Below are positions 35,209-45,313 of a stretch of DNA of 64,000 nucleotides, one piece after another. Source of the stretch: Xenophilus aerolatus (GTDB lineage: Bacteria > Pseudomonadota > Gammaproteobacteria > Burkholderiales > Burkholderiaceae_C); contig JASCNX010000001.1 in the NCBI GenBank assembly GCA_029968055.1, positions 496,001-560,000 on the forward strand. Direction: 5' to 3'. Position numbers and translations under genes: made by a program. The number at the start of each line of letters is the position of its first letter. Within the stretch, counting starts at the first letter, position 1. The notes under the pieces were generated by a model, which made no database searches, had not been told where the DNA came from, and saw only the letters and a list, made by a program, of their open reading frames with translations.

Positions 35209-36974
35209 GCGTCGTCCTTCCTGCCGGCGTTGCTGAACAGCACCGCCGTGCCGGCGAACAGGCCGCCTGCCGCTTCGAGGCTGAAGCGCTCGGTGTCGCG
35301 GCGGCGGACTTCGGCGACGGCCTCGTCCGCCTCGTCGGGCGTGGCGCCCAGCGCCAGGATCGCCTCCCGGCTGAAGAGCATGGCGGATTCGAAGGTTTCG
35401 CGGATCTGGTAGTCCACGTTGGCCTTGAGCAGTGCCATCGCATGCTCGCGGTCGTAGGCACGCACCAGCAGTTGCGCATGCGGGAACTCGGCTTTCACCA
35501 GTTCGGCGATGCGCGTGGCGGCAGCCCGGTCGTCGATGCACACCAGGATTGCCCGCGCCCGGTGGGCGCCCGCGGCGTGGAGCACGTCGACGCGTCCGCC
35601 GTCGCCGTAGTAGACCTTGAAGCCGAAGGAGCCGGCGGTGCGGATGACCTCGGTGTCGCTGTCGATGATCGAGATGCTGGCACCGCGTGCCAGCACGCCT
35701 TGGCTGGCGATCTGGCCGAAGCGGCCGAAGCCGATGACGAGCACGCTGCCCATGAGGTCGTGGGCCGTCTCGATGCCTTCCATCGAGGCCTTCGTTTTGG
35801 GCGCGAGGCGGCCGTGCGCCAGCACCACCAGCGGCGTGAGCGCCATCGACAGCACCACGATCGCCGTCATGTTGGCATTGACCACCGGATCGATCACCTT
35901 CGCGCCCAGCGCGGCCGAGAAGAGCACGAAGGCGAACTCGCCCCCCTGCGCCATGAGCACCGCGCGGTCCAGCGCGTCGGCGTGCGAACTCCTGGCCAGG
36001 CGTGCGACGCCGTAGATGCACAGCGCCTTGACCACCATCATCGACAGCACGCCGGCGACGATGATCGGCCAGTTCTGCGCCACCACGGCCAGGTCCAGCG
36101 ACATGCCGACGCCGAGGAAGAACAGGCCCAGCAGCAGCCCGCGGAAGGGTTCGACGTCGGCCTCGAGCTGGTGGCGGAAGGTCGATTCGGACAACAGCAC
36201 GCCGGCCAGGAAGGCGCCCATCGCCATCGACAGGCCGCCCAGTTGCATCAGCAGCGCGGCGCCGAGCACCACCAGCAGGGCCGCCGCCGTCATCACCTCG
36301 CGCGCCTTGGCGTTGGCGAGGACGCGGAAGAGCGGGTTGAGCAGCCACAGTCCGGCGGCCACCAGCGCGGCCAGTGCGCCCACAGCCACCGCGACCCCGA
36401 GCCAGCGCGATTCGGCCGCCCCGTGGGCGACGGGCGCACTCGCATCGACCGGCGCCATGAAGGCCACGATGGCCAGCAGCGGCACGATGAGGAGGTCCTC
36501 GAAGAGCAGGATGGCCACGATCTTCTGCCCGCGCGGCGCCGCGAGGTCGCCGCGCTCGCCCAGCAACTGCATGACGATGGCCGTGGACGTGAGCACGAAG
36601 CCCATCGCGCTCACGAAGGAGACGGCCAGCGAAAAGCCGAAGGCCACGCCCACGCCGGTGAGCAGCAGGCCGCACACCACGACCTGCAGGCTGCCCAGGC
36701 CGAAGATCTCGCGCCGCAGGCTCCACAGGTGCGAGGGACGCATCTCCAGCCCGATGACGAACAGGAACATCACGACGCCCAGCTCGGCCGTGTGGAGGAT
36801 GGCCTGCGGGTCGCTGAAGAGCTCGAGGCCGAAGGGCCCGATGGCCAGACCCGCCGCCAGGTAGCCCAGCACCGAGCCGAGCCCGATGCGCTTGAACAGG
36901 GGCACGGCCACCACCGCCGCCCCGAGCAGGGTCACGACCTTGATCAGGTCCCCCGCGCTGCCTTCTGCCGCCAT
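35205..36974 (-). CDS. KefB/KefC-like monovalent cation:proton antiporter with TrkA-N domain
   Basis: About 589 residues. The first ~380 form the CPA2 transporter with some twelve helices (GLGSVLGYLAAGLAIGP, GVVMFLFVIGLEMRPSHLW, LLFEDLLIVPLLAIVAF, MAQGGEFAFVLFSAALG). A cytoplasmic RCK/TrkA-N domain follows with VLVIGFGRFGQIASQGVL and the acidic DSD. It probably extrudes K+ in exchange for H+, gated by a nucleotide or glutathione adduct as in Kef. ATG 36974 is chosen because GGAGG lies 9 nt before it; the ATG at 36983 has that GGAGG directly adjacent. gloB, a glyoxalase gene, is nearby, which fits electrophile defence. Confidence 0.93.
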   Translation of the reverse strand: MAAEGSAGDLIKVVTLLGAAVVAVPLFKRIGLGSVLGYLAAGLAIGPFGLELFSDPQAILHTAELGVVMFLFVIGLEMRPSHLWSLRREIFGLGSLQVVVCGLLLTGVGVAFGFSLAVSFVSAMGFVLTSTAIVMQLLGERGDLAAPRGQKIVAILLFEDLLIVPLLAIVAFMAPVDASAPVAHGAAESRWLGVAVAVGALAALVAAGLWLLNPLFRVLANAKAREVMTAAALLVVLGAALLMQLGGLSMAMGAFLAGVLLSESTFRHQLEADVEPFRGLLLGLFFLGVGMSLDLAVVAQNWPIIVAGVLSMMVVKALCIYGVARLARSSHADALDRAVLMAQGGEFAFVLFSAALGAKVIDPVVNANMTAIVVLSMALTPLVVLAHGRLAPKTKASMEGIETAHDLMGSVLVIGFGRFGQIASQGVLARGASISIIDSDTEVIRTAGSFGFKVYYGDGGRVDVLHAAGAHRARAILVCIDDRAAATRIAELVKAEFPHAQLLVRAYDREHAMALLKANVDYQIRETFESAMLFSREAILALGATPDEADEAVAEVRRRDTERFSLEAAGGLFAGTAVLFSNAGRKDDA

Positions 36975-37084
36975 GGCCGACATCCTCCGTGTATGGGTTG
37001 AAGGCGTCTCGCGCGCCGTGCACGCCCTGCGCCCCGTCGGCGGCCGGGCTTGGTTCCGTGATGGGCGCCGTCGGGCGCCATCGA

Positions 37085-38704
37085 TCAGCGCTTTTTCTTG
37101 GCGGGCGTGCCGCCGCGCTTTTCCTTCACCACCTGCTTGCTGGAGGCAGCGGCCTTGGCCGGCGCCGCCGCGCGCACCGGTGCCGTGCTGGTCTTCACGA
37201 CGCCACCGCCGCGCTTGCTGGTCACCACGGCGTGCTTGCCGCCGGCAGCCGGTTCGCGCACGCCCGTGCCCACCCGCGCCGCGGCCGCAGCGCGCACCGG
37301 CAGGTACACCACCACCTGGTAGCCGCGCTTGAAGGTGTGGCCGGCACCGACGTCGTTCCACTGTGCGACGCTGGCGGGGCTGAGCTTGTAGCGGCGCGCG
37401 ATGCTGGCCACGTTGTCGTTGCGGCCGGCCTTGACGACGGTGCGGCGCGTGACGATCTCGGGCTCGAAGCTCAGGTGGCCGGTGTCGGCCACGGCGGCGG
37501 CCACGTCTTCCTGCACCCGCGCGCTGCGGGGCACGATCAGCGTCGAGCCGGCCTTGATGAGCATGCGCGGTGGGATGTTGTTCATCGCGCGCAGGTCGGC
37601 CTCGCTCATGCCCGAGCGCTGCGCGGCATCGGCCACGGTCATGGTGCCGGGCACGGTCCAGGCCGTCCAGCTGGCGTACTGGCCCTGGCTGTAGGCCTCG
37701 AAGTTGCGCTGGAAGACGGCCGCGTTGTCCCAGGGCAGCAGGATCTGCGTGTTGCCGGCAGCGGCCAGCAGCACCGGCTTGTGGGCCGCAGGATTGAGTG
37801 CACGGAAGTCCTCGATGCGCACGTCGGCCAGCTTGGCGGCCAGCGTCACGTCCAGGTCGCGCGTGAGCGTGACGGTCTGGAAATAGGGGTGGTTGGCGAT
37901 CACCGGCAGGTCGACGTTGAACTGCTGCGGATTGGCCACGATGTTCTTCACGGCCTGCAGCTTGGGCACGTACAGGCGCGTCTCGGCCGGCATGTTGATG
38001 TCGGTGTAGCCCGCCGGCAGGCCTGCCTTCTGGTTGCGCGCGACCGCGCGGCCCACGTTGCCTTCGCCCCAGTTGTAGGCGGCCAGCGCGAGCTGCCAGT
38101 CGCCGAACATGGTGTAGAGGCGCTGCAGGTAGTCGAGCGCGGCGCGCGTGGACGCGATGACGTCGCGCCGGTCGTCGCGGAAGATGTTCTGCTTGAGGTC
38201 GTAGTCGGTGCCGGTGGCGGGCATGAACTGCCACATGCCGGCAGCGCGCGCGCTGGAGACGGCCTGCGGGTTGAACGCGCTCTCGATGTAGGGCAGCAGC
38301 GCCAGCTCGGTCGGCATGTTGCGGCGCTCGAGCTCCTCGACGATGTGGAAGATGTACTTGTTCGAGCGCTCCGTCATGCGCTGGATGTAGTCGGGCCGGG
38401 TGGCATACCACTGCTCGCGGTCGCGCACCAGGTCGCTCTCGAGGTTGGGCATCTTGAAGCCGCGGCGGATGCGGTCCCACATGTCGACCGGCGGTGCGAG
38501 CGTGACCACGCTGCGCTGGCTGCCGCCGGTGCGGCCCGGTGCGATCGGCGAGAGCGAGCCATCGGGATAGATCGGCGACGCGCTGCCGCCGGAGGCTGAC
38601 GAAGACGAGGAGGGGGAGGAGGAGGAACCGTTGGGACCGGTGCCGGTGGCGCAGCCTGCGAGCAGCAGGGCGCTGGCCACGACGGCAGCTAGGAGGATCT
38701 TCAT
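37085..38704 (-). CDS. mltD: Membrane-bound lytic murein transglycosylase D-like lipoprotein with LysM domains
   Basis: 539 residues. A lipoprotein signal ([20 protein letters not shown], lipobox LAGC) is followed by a Ser-rich linker. The SLT domain has [31 protein letters not shown] with the catalytic Glu and [12 protein letters not shown]. At least two, probably three, LysM-like repeats follow, then a long basic Ala/Lys tail ending in TPAKKKR. It cleaves peptidoglycan glycan strands at the outer membrane. The start overlaps the gloB stop (ATGA 38701-38704); an upstream in-frame ATG at 38722 gives a poorer signal peptide. Confidence 0.94.
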   Translation of the reverse strand: MKILLAAVVASALLLAGCATGTGPNGSSSSPSSSSSASGGSASPIYPDGSLSPIAPGRTGGSQRSVVTLAPPVDMWDRIRRGFKMPNLESDLVRDREQWYATRPDYIQRMTERSNKYIFHIVEELERRNMPTELALLPYIESAFNPQAVSSARAAGMWQFMPATGTDYDLKQNIFRDDRRDVIASTRAALDYLQRLYTMFGDWQLALAAYNWGEGNVGRAVARNQKAGLPAGYTDINMPAETRLYVPKLQAVKNIVANPQQFNVDLPVIANHPYFQTVTLTRDLDVTLAAKLADVRIEDFRALNPAAHKPVLLAAAGNTQILLPWDNAAVFQRNFEAYSQGQYASWTAWTVPGTMTVADAAQRSGMSEADLRAMNNIPPRMLIKAGSTLIVPRSARVQEDVAAAVADTGHLSFEPEIVTRRTVVKAGRNDNVASIARRYKLSPASVAQWNDVGAGHTFKRGYQVVVYLPVRAAAAARVGTGVREPAAGGKHAVVTSKRGGGVVKTSTAPVRAAAPAKAAASSKQVVKEKRGGTPAKKKR

Positions 38705-39483
38705 CGGAAGTCGTTTTTCCATTGGCGCAGCGCGGCGAAGACGTCGACCTCGCCCGCATCGGCGGACAGGCCTGCGTGCTCTTGCACGGCGGCGGTGACA
38801 GTGGCTTCGCGGCTGCGAAGGAAGGGGTTGACCTGGCGCTCGGTGGCCAGGCGGGCGGGCAGCGTGGGCTGCCCCTGGGCGCGCAGCGACTCGCACTGCG
38901 CGGTGTATTCGATCAGTCTCGCATTGGCCGGTTCGACGGCGCGCGCGAAACGCAGGTTCGACAGCGTGTATTCATGGGCGCAGCACACGCGGGCGTCGTC
39001 GGGCAGCGCGGCCAGCGCATCGAGCGAGTGCAGCATCTGCCCCGGCGTGCCTTCGAAGAGGCGTCCGCACCCGCCCGAGAACAGGGTGTCGCCACAGAAG
39101 AGCAGCGGCGCCTCGCCCGGCTGGGCCGGCAGGAAGTAGGCGATGTGCCCGGCGGTGTGGCCCGGCACGTCGATGACGGTGAACTCAAGGCCGAGCACCT
39201 GCACGCGGTCGCCTTGCGACAGCGGCGTGAAGGGTTCGGGAATCGTCTCGCGCGCCGGCCCGTAGACCCGGGCGCCGGTGGCCTCGCGCAGCACGGCCAC
39301 GCCGCCGGTGTGATCGGCGTGGTGGTGCGTGACTAGAATCGCCGCCAGCGTCAGGTCGGGCCTCGTCGCCAGCGCGTCGAGCACCGGCCTCGCATCGCCC
39401 GGATCGACCACGACCGCATGCGCCCCGACCTGCAACATCCAGATGTAGTTGTCGGCGAAAGCGGGCAACGGAACGAGGGTCAT
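38701..39483 (-). CDS. gloB: Hydroxyacylglutathione hydrolase (glyoxalase II)
   Basis: 260 residues, normal length. The metallo-beta-lactamase metal motif [41 protein letters not shown] and the [12 protein letters not shown] motif identify glyoxalase II. It hydrolyses S-lactoylglutathione to lactate and glutathione in methylglyoxal detoxification. Its start codon overlaps, on the opposite strand, that of the methyltransferase gene (both within CATG at 39481-39484). A TATAAT lies 11-16 nt upstream, so its mRNA leader must be very short. mltD follows with a 4-bp overlap. Confidence 0.97.
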   Translation of the reverse strand: MTLVPLPAFADNYIWMLQVGAHAVVVDPGDARPVLDALATRPDLTLAAILVTHHHADHTGGVAVLREATGARVYGPARETIPEPFTPLSQGDRVQVLGLEFTVIDVPGHTAGHIAYFLPAQPGEAPLLFCGDTLFSGGCGRLFEGTPGQMLHSLDALAALPDDARVCCAHEYTLSNLRFARAVEPANARLIEYTAQCESLRAQGQPTLPARLATERQVNPFLRSREATVTAAVQEHAGLSADAGEVDVFAALRQWKNDFR

Positions 39484-40279
39484 GACCGGTCAAATTATAG
39501 GTTTGCAGGATTGGTTCGAGACCCCGGCCGGGCGTTACCTGCACCACTGGGAACAGGCGCAGTTCGACGATGCGGTGGCCGACCTGTTCGGCTACCACGC
39601 GCTGCAGCTTGGGCTGCCGTCGATCGATGCCTTGCGCGCCAACCGCATGCCGCACCGCTGGGTGGCATCGCCGCACTGCGGCGGTGCATCGGCGGCGCTG
39701 GTCACCGATTTCGCGGCGCTTCCGTTTGCGGCCAACAGCCTCGATCTGCTTGCGCTGCCGCACGCGCTCGAGCTGAGCCCCGACCCGCACGCCACCTTGC
39801 GCGAGGTGGAGCGCGTGCTGGTGCCGGAGGGCCGGGTGGTCGTCTGCGGCCTCAACCCGGTCAGCCTGTGGGGCATGCGGCAGCGTCGGGCGCGGCTGTA
39901 CAGGCGCCTGGGCTTCGGCGAGCTCTACCTGCCCGCCGAGGGCGAATTCATCAATTACTGGCGCATGCGCGACTGGCTGCGGCTGCTGGGCTTCGAGGTC
40001 GAGTCGGGCCGCTTCGGCCTTTACCGGCCCGCGGTGCGCAGCGAGGCCTGGCTCGAGCGTTGCCGGTGGTTCGATGCCGTGGGCGAGCGCTGGTGGCCGA
40101 TCTTCGGCGCGGTGTACTTCATCGTTGCCGTCAAGCGCGTGCGCGGCATGCGCCTGCTGCCGGCGGACTGGAAGCGCCGTCCGGCCATCGCCACCGCGCC
40201 GATGCCGGTCGCGGGCCGCATGCGCCGCGAGGGCGGGCCGGTGCGTGCTGCCCATTCCGAAAGAAAGAAAAGAGATTGA
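39482..40279 (+). CDS. SAM-dependent methyltransferase-like protein (class I)
   Basis: 265 residues. Residues 70-130 ([52 protein letters not shown]) correspond to the C-terminal half of a class I methyltransferase core, but a clear glycine-rich SAM loop is not seen, as is common in this COG0500-type family next to gloB. The C-terminal part is basic and ends in ERKKRD. Substrate unknown. The start ATG at 39482 overlaps the gloB start on the other strand, and its stop overlaps the TTG start of rnhA. Confidence 0.82.
   Translation: MTGQIIGLQDWFETPAGRYLHHWEQAQFDDAVADLFGYHALQLGLPSIDALRANRMPHRWVASPHCGGASAALVTDFAALPFAANSLDLLALPHALELSPDPHATLREVERVLVPEGRVVVCGLNPVSLWGMRQRRARLYRRLGFGELYLPAEGEFINYWRMRDWLRLLGFEVESGRFGLYRPAVRSEAWLERCRWFDAVGERWWPIFGAVYFIVAVKRVRGMRLLPADWKRRPAIATAPMPVAGRMRREGGPVRAAHSERKKRD
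39494..39499 (-). promoter_or_regulatory. -10 element upstream of gloB
   Basis: Perfect TATAAT on the minus strand, 11-16 nt before the gloB ATG and inside the first codons of the divergent methyltransferase gene. Predicted start of transcription is about 4 nt before the ATG, a near-leaderless message. No strong -35 box is apparent. Confidence 0.5.
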
Positions 40280-40725
40280 ACGAAGTCACGATCTACACGG
40301 ACGGCGCCTGCAAAGGCAACCCCGGCCCGGGCGGCTGGGGTGCCTGGCTGAAGTCCGGCACGAGCGAGAAGGAACTGTTCGGCGGAGAGCTGAACACCAC
40401 CAACAACCGCATGGAGCTCACGGCCGTGATCGAGGGGTTGGCCGCGCTCAAGCGGCCCTGCAAGGTCGTGCTGTACCTGGACAGCCAGTATGTGCGCCAG
40501 GGCATCACCGAATGGATTCGCGGCTGGAAGGCCAAGGGCTGGGTGACCTCGACCAAGCAGCCGGTGAAGAACGTCGAACTCTGGAAGCGGCTCGACGCGC
40601 TGGTGCAGAACGGCGGCCACCAGATCGAGTGGCGCTGGGTGAAGGGCCACTCGGGCGACCCCGGCAACGAGCGGGCCGATGCACTGGCCAACAAGGGCGT
40701 GCTGCGTGCGCAGGGGCGGCTCTGA
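40276..40725 (+). CDS. rnhA: Ribonuclease HI
   Basis: 149 residues. All active-site acids are visible: [40 protein letters not shown] and [17 protein letters not shown]. It removes RNA from RNA-DNA hybrids. The likely start is TTG at 40276, which overlaps the methyltransferase stop (TTGA); no ATG lies close to the conserved start [10 protein letters not shown], and the weak AAAGAGA ribosome site is just upstream. The overlap suggests the gene relies on translational coupling. Confidence 0.95.
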   Translation: MNEVTIYTDGACKGNPGPGGWGAWLKSGTSEKELFGGELNTTNNRMELTAVIEGLAALKRPCKVVLYLDSQYVRQGITEWIRGWKAKGWVTSTKQPVKNVELWKRLDALVQNGGHQIEWRWVKGHSGDPGNERADALANKGVLRAQGRL

Positions 40726-40808
40726 GAGCTGCGGCCGGTCTGCTGTCCTTCCTGCGGTAGCTGCCGGCCTCGGGCGAGCGCCCGGCGCCGGCCGCTCGAA
40801 AAGAGCGA

Positions 40809-41444
40809 TCAGCGCGAGGGCGCGACGGACTGAAGCTCGGCCAGCGTGTTGGCGTTGAAGAAGGCCCCGGGCGCGTCGCCCGGCCGGTCGAAGGGCATCA
40901 CCGCCACCGCGTGCTGCGCCGTCCAGGCCGAGACCTTGCGCCCGCCGGCCTCAAGAAAGTCCGCCAGGCTCCCTTGCAGCGTGCTGCGCAGCAGGCAGAA
41001 CACCGGCTGCGGGCGCAGGCGGCTGGTGCCGTCGGGCTGCCCCTCTGGCGCACTGGCCATGGCGATGTCCGCGCCCTGGGCATTCATCGCCTCGGCCAGC
41101 CGCTGTGCGAGGTCGAGCGGGAAGTTCGGCGCATCGCAGGGCACGGTGAGCAGACACGGCGTCTCGCAGTGCTGCAGGCCGGCCAGGAAGCCTGCCAGGG
41201 GCCCTGGATGGTCGGGTTGCGCATCGGTCACCACAGGCGCGCCGAAGAACTCGTAGCTCAGCAGGTTGCGGTTGGCGCTCAGCATCACGCGGTGCACCTG
41301 GGGCGCGAGCCGCTGCAGCGCGCGCAGCGCCAAGGGCTCGCCGGCAAAGTCCTGCAGGCCCTTGTCGAGTCCGCCCATGCGGCTGCCACGACCGCCGGCC
41401 AGCACGAGGCCGGTGATGTCGAGGTCGGGGCGGACCGGCGTCAT
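40809..41444 (-). CDS. mobA: Molybdenum cofactor guanylyltransferase
   Basis: 211 residues. The nucleotide-binding signature [20 protein letters not shown] is at the N terminus, followed by [20 protein letters not shown] and [16 protein letters not shown]. It attaches GMP to molybdopterin to make the guanine dinucleotide cofactor. Its start overlaps the moaA stop (ATGA 41441-41444). The 83 bp between this gene and rnhA hold GC-rich dyads but no clear terminator. Confidence 0.95.
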   Translation of the reverse strand: MTPVRPDLDITGLVLAGGRGSRMGGLDKGLQDFAGEPLALRALQRLAPQVHRVMLSANRNLLSYEFFGAPVVTDAQPDHPGPLAGFLAGLQHCETPCLLTVPCDAPNFPLDLAQRLAEAMNAQGADIAMASAPEGQPDGTSRLRPQPVFCLLRSTLQGSLADFLEAGGRKVSAWTAQHAVAVMPFDRPGDAPGAFFNANTLAELQSVAPSR

Positions 41445-42556
41445 CCGCCGATGTAGCTCATCTCGACCCGGCGCGGGCCGTGGTCGCCGACATCGGGCTC
41501 GCGCAGCGCGCGCAATTCCGAGTAGCGGTCGGCGCGGCCCTGCCAGATGTGGCCGATGGCCGAGAGGATCTGCGCGTCGTCGGCTTCGCCGCGCAACAGC
41601 GGCTTGAGATCGTGGCCGCGGCTGGCGAAGAGGCACAGGTACAGCTGCCCCTCGGTCGACAGGCGCGCGCGGCTGCAGTCCTGGCAGAAGGCCTGCGTCA
41701 CGCTGCTGATGACGCCGATCTCGCCGCCGCCGTCGGCATACGCCCAGCGCTGCGCCGTCTCGCCGGGCGCGCTGGCTTCGAGGGGGAGCAAGGGGAATTC
41801 GGCCGTGATGCGCGCCACCACCTCGGCCGAGGGCAACACCTCGTCCATGCGCCAGCCGTTGGTGGCGCCCACGTCCATGTATTCGATGAAGCGAAGCACG
41901 ACACCGGTGCCTCGAAAGCGTCGCGCCATCGGCAGGATTTCCTGCTCGTTGGTGCCGCGCTTGACCACCATGTTGACCTTGATGGGCCCGAGGCCTGCCG
42001 CCTGTGCCGCCTCGATGCCGGCCAGCACTTCGGCGACCGGGAAGTCGACGTCGTTCATGGCGCGGAACACCGCGTCGTCCAGCCCGTCGAGGCTCACCGT
42101 TACGCGCTGCAGGCCGGCGGATTTCAGCGCCTTGGCCTTGCGTGCGAGCAGCGAGCCGTTGGTGGTGAGCGTGAGGTCCAGCGCCTCGCCATCCGGCGTG
42201 CGCAGCTGCGCGAGTTGCTCGATCAATCCTTCGATGTTCTTGCGCAGCAGCGGCTCGCCGCCCGTGAGCCGGATCTTGCGCACGCCGTGCTGCACGAACA
42301 GGCGGGCGACGCGCGCGATCTCCTCGAAGCTCAGCAGGTCGGCATGCGGCAGGTACCGGTAGTCCTTGTCGAACACCTCCTTGGGCATGCAATAGCTGCA
42401 GCGGAAGTTGCAGCGGTCGGTCACGCTGATGCGCAGGTCGGTGAGCGGGCGGCCCAGGCGGTCGAGCAGCGTGCCGGTCGCGTCGACCGGTGGCGCATGC
42501 ACAGGCGCGGCGAACGCATGGCGTTCGTCGACCAGGGGAATCACGCGTACGCTCAT
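41441..42556 (-). CDS. moaA: GTP 3',8-cyclase (molybdenum cofactor biosynthesis protein A)
   Basis: 371 residues. The radical SAM motif is [13 protein letters not shown] (C-x3-C-x2-C), followed by [14 protein letters not shown]; the second 4Fe-4S cluster is held by cysteines in [14 protein letters not shown] and the Cys of LYLCLF. It catalyses the first step of molybdenum cofactor synthesis from GTP. It lacks the C-terminal GG of some relatives only in context; this one ends MSYIGG, as expected for an active enzyme. Followed by mobA with a 4-bp overlap. No Moco riboswitch fits the short leader. Confidence 0.97.
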   Translation of the reverse strand: MSVRVIPLVDERHAFAAPVHAPPVDATGTLLDRLGRPLTDLRISVTDRCNFRCSYCMPKEVFDKDYRYLPHADLLSFEEIARVARLFVQHGVRKIRLTGGEPLLRKNIEGLIEQLAQLRTPDGEALDLTLTTNGSLLARKAKALKSAGLQRVTVSLDGLDDAVFRAMNDVDFPVAEVLAGIEAAQAAGLGPIKVNMVVKRGTNEQEILPMARRFRGTGVVLRFIEYMDVGATNGWRMDEVLPSAEVVARITAEFPLLPLEASAPGETAQRWAYADGGGEIGVISSVTQAFCQDCSRARLSTEGQLYLCLFASRGHDLKPLLRGEADDAQILSAIGHIWQGRADRYSELRALREPDVGDHGPRRVEMSYIGG

Positions 42557-42648
42557 CGTCGGGGCGGTGTCGAGGGGGTGAGAGTGCAGTTTATCGACCG
42601 CTTCCGCGCCCGGCGGTCGGTGGGGTTGTCCCGTTCGAAAACGCCGCT

Positions 42649-44082
42649 TCAGCCGTGGCGCACCGCGACCGTTTTGAGCGTGGTGAAGCCGTACATCGCC
42701 TCGAAGCCCTTTTCGCGGCCGTAGCCCGAGGACTTCACGCCGCCGAAGGGCAGCTCCACGCCGCCGCCGGCGCCGTAGTTGTTGATGAAGACCTGGCCGC
42801 TTCGCACGCGCTTGGCCATGCGGAACTGGCGTGCGCCGTTGCTCGTCCAGACGCCTGCCACCAGCCCGAACTGCGTGGCGTTGGCCAGGGCGACGGCCTC
42901 GTCTTCGTCGGCGAAGGGCATGGCGCACAGGACCGGGCCGAACACTTCCTCCTGCGCCAGCCGGTGGTGCACCGGCACATCGCGCAGCAGGGTGGGGGCC
43001 TGGTAGAAGCCGGTGTCGGGCGCCTCCTCGACGATCTGGCCCTGCGCCACCATCGGGATGTCGGCGGCATGGGCGTCGGACAGGAAATCCCACACGCGCT
43101 GCTGCTGCGACTGGCGGATCAGCGGGCCGACGTCGAGGTCCATCGCCGCGGGGCCGACGCGCAGGGCCTCGAAGGCATGGCCCAGGCGCTCGAGCAGCAG
43201 TTCGTAGATCTCGCGCTCGATCAGCACGCGCGAGCCGGCCGAGCAGGTCTGGCCGGCGTTCTGCACGATGGCGTTGATGATCACCGGCACGGCCGCGCCC
43301 AGGTCGGCGTCGGCGAAGATGATCTGCGGGCTCTTGCCGCCCAGTTCCAGGGTGACCGGGCAGTGCCGTTCGGCCGCCACCTGCTGGATGAGCGTGCCGA
43401 CCTTGGGGCTGCCGGTGAAGCTGATGTGGTCGATGCCAGGGTGGCGCGCCAGCGCGTCGCCCACCTCGTGGCCGTAGCCGGTCACGATGTTGATGGCGCC
43501 GGGCGGAAAGCCGACCTCGGCCGCCAGTTGCGCCACGCGGATCAGCGACAGGCAGGCGTCCTCGGCCGGCTTGACCACGCACACGTTGCCCGCGGCCAGC
43601 GCACCCCCCACGCTGCGCCCGAAAATCTGCATCGGGTAGTTCCAGGGGATGACGTGGCCCGTCACGCCGTGCGGCTCGCGCCAGGTGAAGACGCTGTAGC
43701 CGTCCTGGTAGGGAATGGTCTCGCCGTGGAACTTGTCGCAGGCACCGGCGTAGAACTCGAAGTAGCGCACCAGCGCCAGCGCGTCGGCGCGGGCCTGTTT
43801 GGTGGGCTTGCCGCAATCGCGCTGCTCCAAGGCCGTCAATTCGTCGGCATGCTCCGCGATTTTTTGTGACAGCTTGTACAGGAGCCGCCCGCGCTCGGCT
43901 GCGCTCACCTTGTGCCACACGTTGTCGAAGCAGTCGCGCGCCGCACGCACCGCTGCGTCGATGTCGTCCGCATTGCTGCGCTGCAGCTCGTCGAAGACCT
44001 GCCCGTCGGAGGGATCGAGGACCGGCAGGAGGCGGCCCGAGGCCGAGGGAACGTTGGTGTTGGCGATGAAGTTGAGCTGCAT
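42649..44082 (-). CDS. NAD(P)-dependent aldehyde dehydrogenase
   Basis: 477 residues. Landmarks: [33 protein letters not shown], catalytic Glu in [18 protein letters not shown], catalytic Cys in [15 protein letters not shown], and EEVFGPVL. The subgroup resembles betaine aldehyde or gamma-aminobutyraldehyde dehydrogenases. It oxidises an aldehyde to the acid in the cytoplasm. It stands alone, divergent from the small gene at 44221, so its pathway is not shown by neighbours. Confidence 0.94.
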   Translation of the reverse strand: MQLNFIANTNVPSASGRLLPVLDPSDGQVFDELQRSNADDIDAAVRAARDCFDNVWHKVSAAERGRLLYKLSQKIAEHADELTALEQRDCGKPTKQARADALALVRYFEFYAGACDKFHGETIPYQDGYSVFTWREPHGVTGHVIPWNYPMQIFGRSVGGALAAGNVCVVKPAEDACLSLIRVAQLAAEVGFPPGAINIVTGYGHEVGDALARHPGIDHISFTGSPKVGTLIQQVAAERHCPVTLELGGKSPQIIFADADLGAAVPVIINAIVQNAGQTCSAGSRVLIEREIYELLLERLGHAFEALRVGPAAMDLDVGPLIRQSQQQRVWDFLSDAHAADIPMVAQGQIVEEAPDTGFYQAPTLLRDVPVHHRLAQEEVFGPVLCAMPFADEDEAVALANATQFGLVAGVWTSNGARQFRMAKRVRSGQVFINNYGAGGGVELPFGGVKSSGYGREKGFEAMYGFTTLKTVAVRHG

Positions 44083-44220
44083 GGGCCCGGATTGTGCGTG
44101 AGCCGGACCGCCGCTGCAGGCGGCCCTCGCGAGGGCGGCTGGCGGCTGTTTCGACCCCCATTTGCGGTACGCGAAGGCCCTTTGGGCGTCGGCACTGGAA
44201 AAAACGCCGAAAATCGCCAT

Positions 44221-44580
44221 ATGCCACGCATGAAAGCCACCTCCACACCCCAAGCCGGGCGCGACCTGGCCGTGACGGCGACGCTGGCACAGTTGCTCGA
44301 GCGGCTCGAACACAGCCCCACCCCTATCGGCGCAGAGCAATACCGCTCCGTCGTGCTGCACCTGGTGCACGAGTTCGAGGACGTCGCCGCCGGCGCCGAG
44401 CTCGGGCCCCTGCTGGACCGCTTCCCCGCGGCCGCCGAGCTCTACGAGAACCTGCACTACCAGCACGCGGGCCTGTGCCGCAGCGCGCTGGAACCGGCCA
44501 TGAGCGCCGAACTGGCGGCGCGCCAAGCGATCGAGCGCGCCCGCGCCGGCAGCGCCACGCCGCCCGGATCGATTGTCTGA
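44221..44580 (+). CDS. Conserved-looking helical hypothetical protein
   Basis: 119 residues, predicted almost all helical: [60 protein letters not shown]. No membrane segment or signal peptide. The start could be ATG 44221 or ATG 44230; neither has a strong ribosome site. It precedes two further small genes (44599 and trxC) with short gaps of 18 and 8 bp, suggesting one operon. Function unknown. Confidence 0.7.
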   Translation: MPRMKATSTPQAGRDLAVTATLAQLLERLEHSPTPIGAEQYRSVVLHLVHEFEDVAAGAELGPLLDRFPAAAELYENLHYQHAGLCRSALEPAMSAELAARQAIERARAGSATPPGSIV

Positions 44581-44598
44581 ATCTGAAGAAAGGGACCG

Positions 44599-44832
44599 AT
44601 GTCCAACGCCGATGTCAAAACCACCGTCAACGAAGGCGGCCTGCGCTACAAGTCCAAGACGCCGGGTTCGCCCTTCAAGGCCTCGTCCTCGTTCAGCGGT
44701 GCCACGATGTCCTGCTTCCTGTGCGGCAAGCATCGGCCGCGTTCGCTGATGCAGACCAAGCGCGTGCTGGGCAAGGCCCAGCCCGTCTGCGCGCCGTCCT
44801 GCAAGGAACTGGACGAATCGCTCAAGGGATGA
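44599..44832 (+). CDS. Small protein with four-cysteine (zinc ribbon-like) motif
   Basis: 77 residues. After a polar N-terminal part comes SCFLCGKHRPRSLM and then CAPSCKELDES, giving C-x2-C and C-x3-C pairs 21 residues apart, suitable for a zinc site. Basic residues lie between them (KTKRVLGK type), so nucleic acid or protein binding is possible. AAGGGA precedes the ATG by 5 nt. trxC starts 8 bp downstream, so redox exchange with these cysteines is conceivable, but that is inference. Confidence 0.75.
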   Translation: MSNADVKTTVNEGGLRYKSKTPGSPFKASSSFSGATMSCFLCGKHRPRSLMQTKRVLGKAQPVCAPSCKELDESLKG

Positions 44833-44840
44833 GGTAGGTC

Positions 44841-45293
44841 ATGAGCGGCGAGGCCCCGGCATCGCTCCATGTGGTGTGCCCGCACTGCCACACCACCAAC
44901 CGTGTGAAGGCCGCCGACCTGTCGAGCGCGCCGGATTGCGGGAACTGCCACCAGCCGCTCTTCGCGGGCGCCCCCGTGGCGCTCGACGAGGCCCAGTTCG
45001 ACCGCCATGTCGCGCGCAGCGACGTCCCTGTGCTGGTGGATTTCTGGGCACCCTGGTGCGGCCCCTGCCTGCAGATGGCACCGCACTTCGCCCAGGCCGC
45101 GAAGACGCTGGAGCCGCAGTTCCAGCTCGTCAAGGTGGACACCGAGGCACAGCAGCGCCTCGGTGCGCGCTTCAACATCCGCAGCATCCCCACGCTGGCC
45201 CTGTTCGCGGGCGGGCGGGAGGTGGCGCGCCAGCCGGGCGCCATGGGCGCCGCGGACATCGTGCGCTGGGCGCGCTCGCACGCGCCGGGCTGA
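44841..45293 (+). CDS. trxC: Thioredoxin 2 (zinc-ribbon thioredoxin)
   Basis: 150 residues. The N-terminal zinc ribbon has CPHCHTTNRVKA and CGNCHQPL; the thioredoxin domain has the active site FWAPWCGPCLQMAP and cis-Pro in SIPTLALFAGG. This matches TrxC, an oxidative-stress thioredoxin. It is the last of three tightly spaced genes and converges on the hydrolase gene with only 20 bp between stops; no clear terminator is seen there. Confidence 0.95.
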   Translation: MSGEAPASLHVVCPHCHTTNRVKAADLSSAPDCGNCHQPLFAGAPVALDEAQFDRHVARSDVPVLVDFWAPWCGPCLQMAPHFAQAAKTLEPQFQLVKVDTEAQQRLGARFNIRSIPTLALFAGGREVARQPGAMGAADIVRWARSHAPG

Positions 45294-45313
45294 AAAAACC
45301 TTTAGGTGCCTTC

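Noticed and set aside
40726-40808. GC-rich dyads between rnhA and mobA as a terminator
   Set aside because: Several alternative short stems are possible, none is followed by a T-run; could not single one out.
42557-42648. Moco riboswitch upstream of moaA
   Set aside because: The 92-bp gap is too short and lacks the conserved multi-stem pattern of that riboswitch.
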